Shown here: positions 6,454 through 6,928 of the stretch, piece by piece | Numbering within the stretch: position 1 is the stretch's first letter | Layout: each line of letters opens with the position of its first letter | NCBI GenBank assembly: GCA_030690855.1 | Contig: JAUYFR010000077.1 | Span: forward strand, 1 to 6,928 | Length of the DNA: 6,928 nucleotides | Direction: 5' to 3' | From: Gallionellaceae bacterium | GTDB lineage: Bacteria > Pseudomonadota > Gammaproteobacteria > Burkholderiales > Gallionellaceae | Made by a program: the position numbers and the translations under genes | Notes under the pieces: model-generated | The model's input: the letters and a program-made list of their open reading frames with translations, nothing else | The model's database searches: none | What the model was told of the DNA's origin: nothing

Positions 6454-6928
6454 ACTTCTCTAAAGATGACCTACTCAAGCTCAAATGGAGCCTGCTAACC
6501 TTCTTAATCAGCTTGGCATTGAGCGCCTCAGCAATTTGGATTGGCTCAGCCTACGACACCAACTCTCTCAAAGATAGACAAGCCGCACAAAAGCAAGTCG
6601 TAGAGGCACGCAACAAGCTCAGCGCCACGAAAAGTGACCTAGAAAATATGTCCACCTATGCGCTGGAATACGACTCCTTGGTGCGCAGTAAAATCATTGG
6701 CGGCGAAACTCGACTCGACTGGATAGAGGGTTTAGAAAAACTTCGTCAGCAACGTCATGTTCTGGATTTTAAATACACCATCGCCCCACAAAAAGACTTT
6801 ATTCCCAGCCCTGCCTTAGATACAGGCAATTTCAGCTTCAACCTGAGTGGCGTAAACTTACAACTAGACTTGTTACACGAAAACCAACTTATTGAATTTT
6901 TTGAAGCGCTACGTACCGATATGAAGGG
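6450..6928 (+). CDS. PilO/MshJ/GspM-like bitopic pilus alignment protein (3' end outside window)
   Basis: An open frame of 159 complete codons that runs off the window. It begins MNFSKDDLLKLKWSLLTFL and has a single membrane helix at about 13-32. An amphipathic coiled-coil-like stretch follows at about 40-80 (KDRQAAQKQVVEARNKLSAT, then ENMSTYALEYDSLVRS), then the beginning of a mixed alpha/beta periplasmic domain (LDWIEGLEKLRQQRHVLDFKYTI, in two parts; later FSFNLSGVNLQLDLLHENQL). A short cytoplasmic tail, one helix, a coiled coil and a ferredoxin-like domain is the layout of PilO, MshJ and GspM, which pair with PilN or GspL. The ATGA overlap with the preceding gene (stop 6451-6453) fits co-production of the pair in fixed ratio. 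Assignment is by architecture and position, with little sequence-level recognition; the periplasmic domain is only partly visible. Confidence 0.72.
   Translation, partial: MNFSKDDLLKLKWSLLTFLISLALSASAIWIGSAYDTNSLKDRQAAQKQVVEARNKLSATKSDLENMSTYALEYDSLVRSKIIGGETRLDWIEGLEKLRQQRHVLDFKYTIAPQKDFIPSPALDTGNFSFNLSGVNLQLDLLHENQLIEFFEALRTDMK

Overview
The window is a contiguous stretch of a type IV pilus assembly operon of the MSHA (mannose-sensitive haemagglutinin) kind, entirely on the + strand. Protein families, gene order and the style of the interspersed repeat suggest a proteobacterium, most likely a betaproteobacterium; this is inferred from remembered family resemblance, not from a database search.

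Layout: (1) 1-652, the C-terminal part of the outer-membrane secretin MshL, cut by the window edge at its 5' end and broken by a one-base frameshift between about 251 and 291. (2) 649-1878, an MshN-like bitopic TPR protein whose start overlaps the secretin stop (ATGA). (3) 1879-2030, the only real intergenic gap, which holds two REP-like palindromes in inverted orientation (1898-1964). (4) 2031-3737, the extension ATPase MshE, with an N-terminal c-di-GMP-binding-type (MshEN) domain, intact Walker motifs and a tetracysteine zinc site. (5) 3750-4955, the inner-membrane platform protein MshG (GspF/PilC family), probably starting at GTG. (6) 4963-6453, a poorly characterised 496-residue protein with a cytoplasmic region, one membrane helix and a periplasmic region, resembling GspL/MshI or a PilM-PilN fusion. 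(7) 6450 to the window end, the N-terminal part of a PilO/MshJ/GspM-like bitopic protein.

Together the genes would supply the secretin channel, a periplasm-spanning TPR partner, the cytoplasmic motor, the membrane platform and the alignment subcomplex linking the motor to the secretin. No pilin or prepilin peptidase gene is visible, and no MshM-type AAA+ ATPase lies between the secretin and the TPR gene. The most notable points are the secretin frameshift, the REPIN-like element splitting the operon, the changed first position in both MshEN c-di-GMP motifs, and the fused GspL-like gene that replaces separate pilM and pilN genes.
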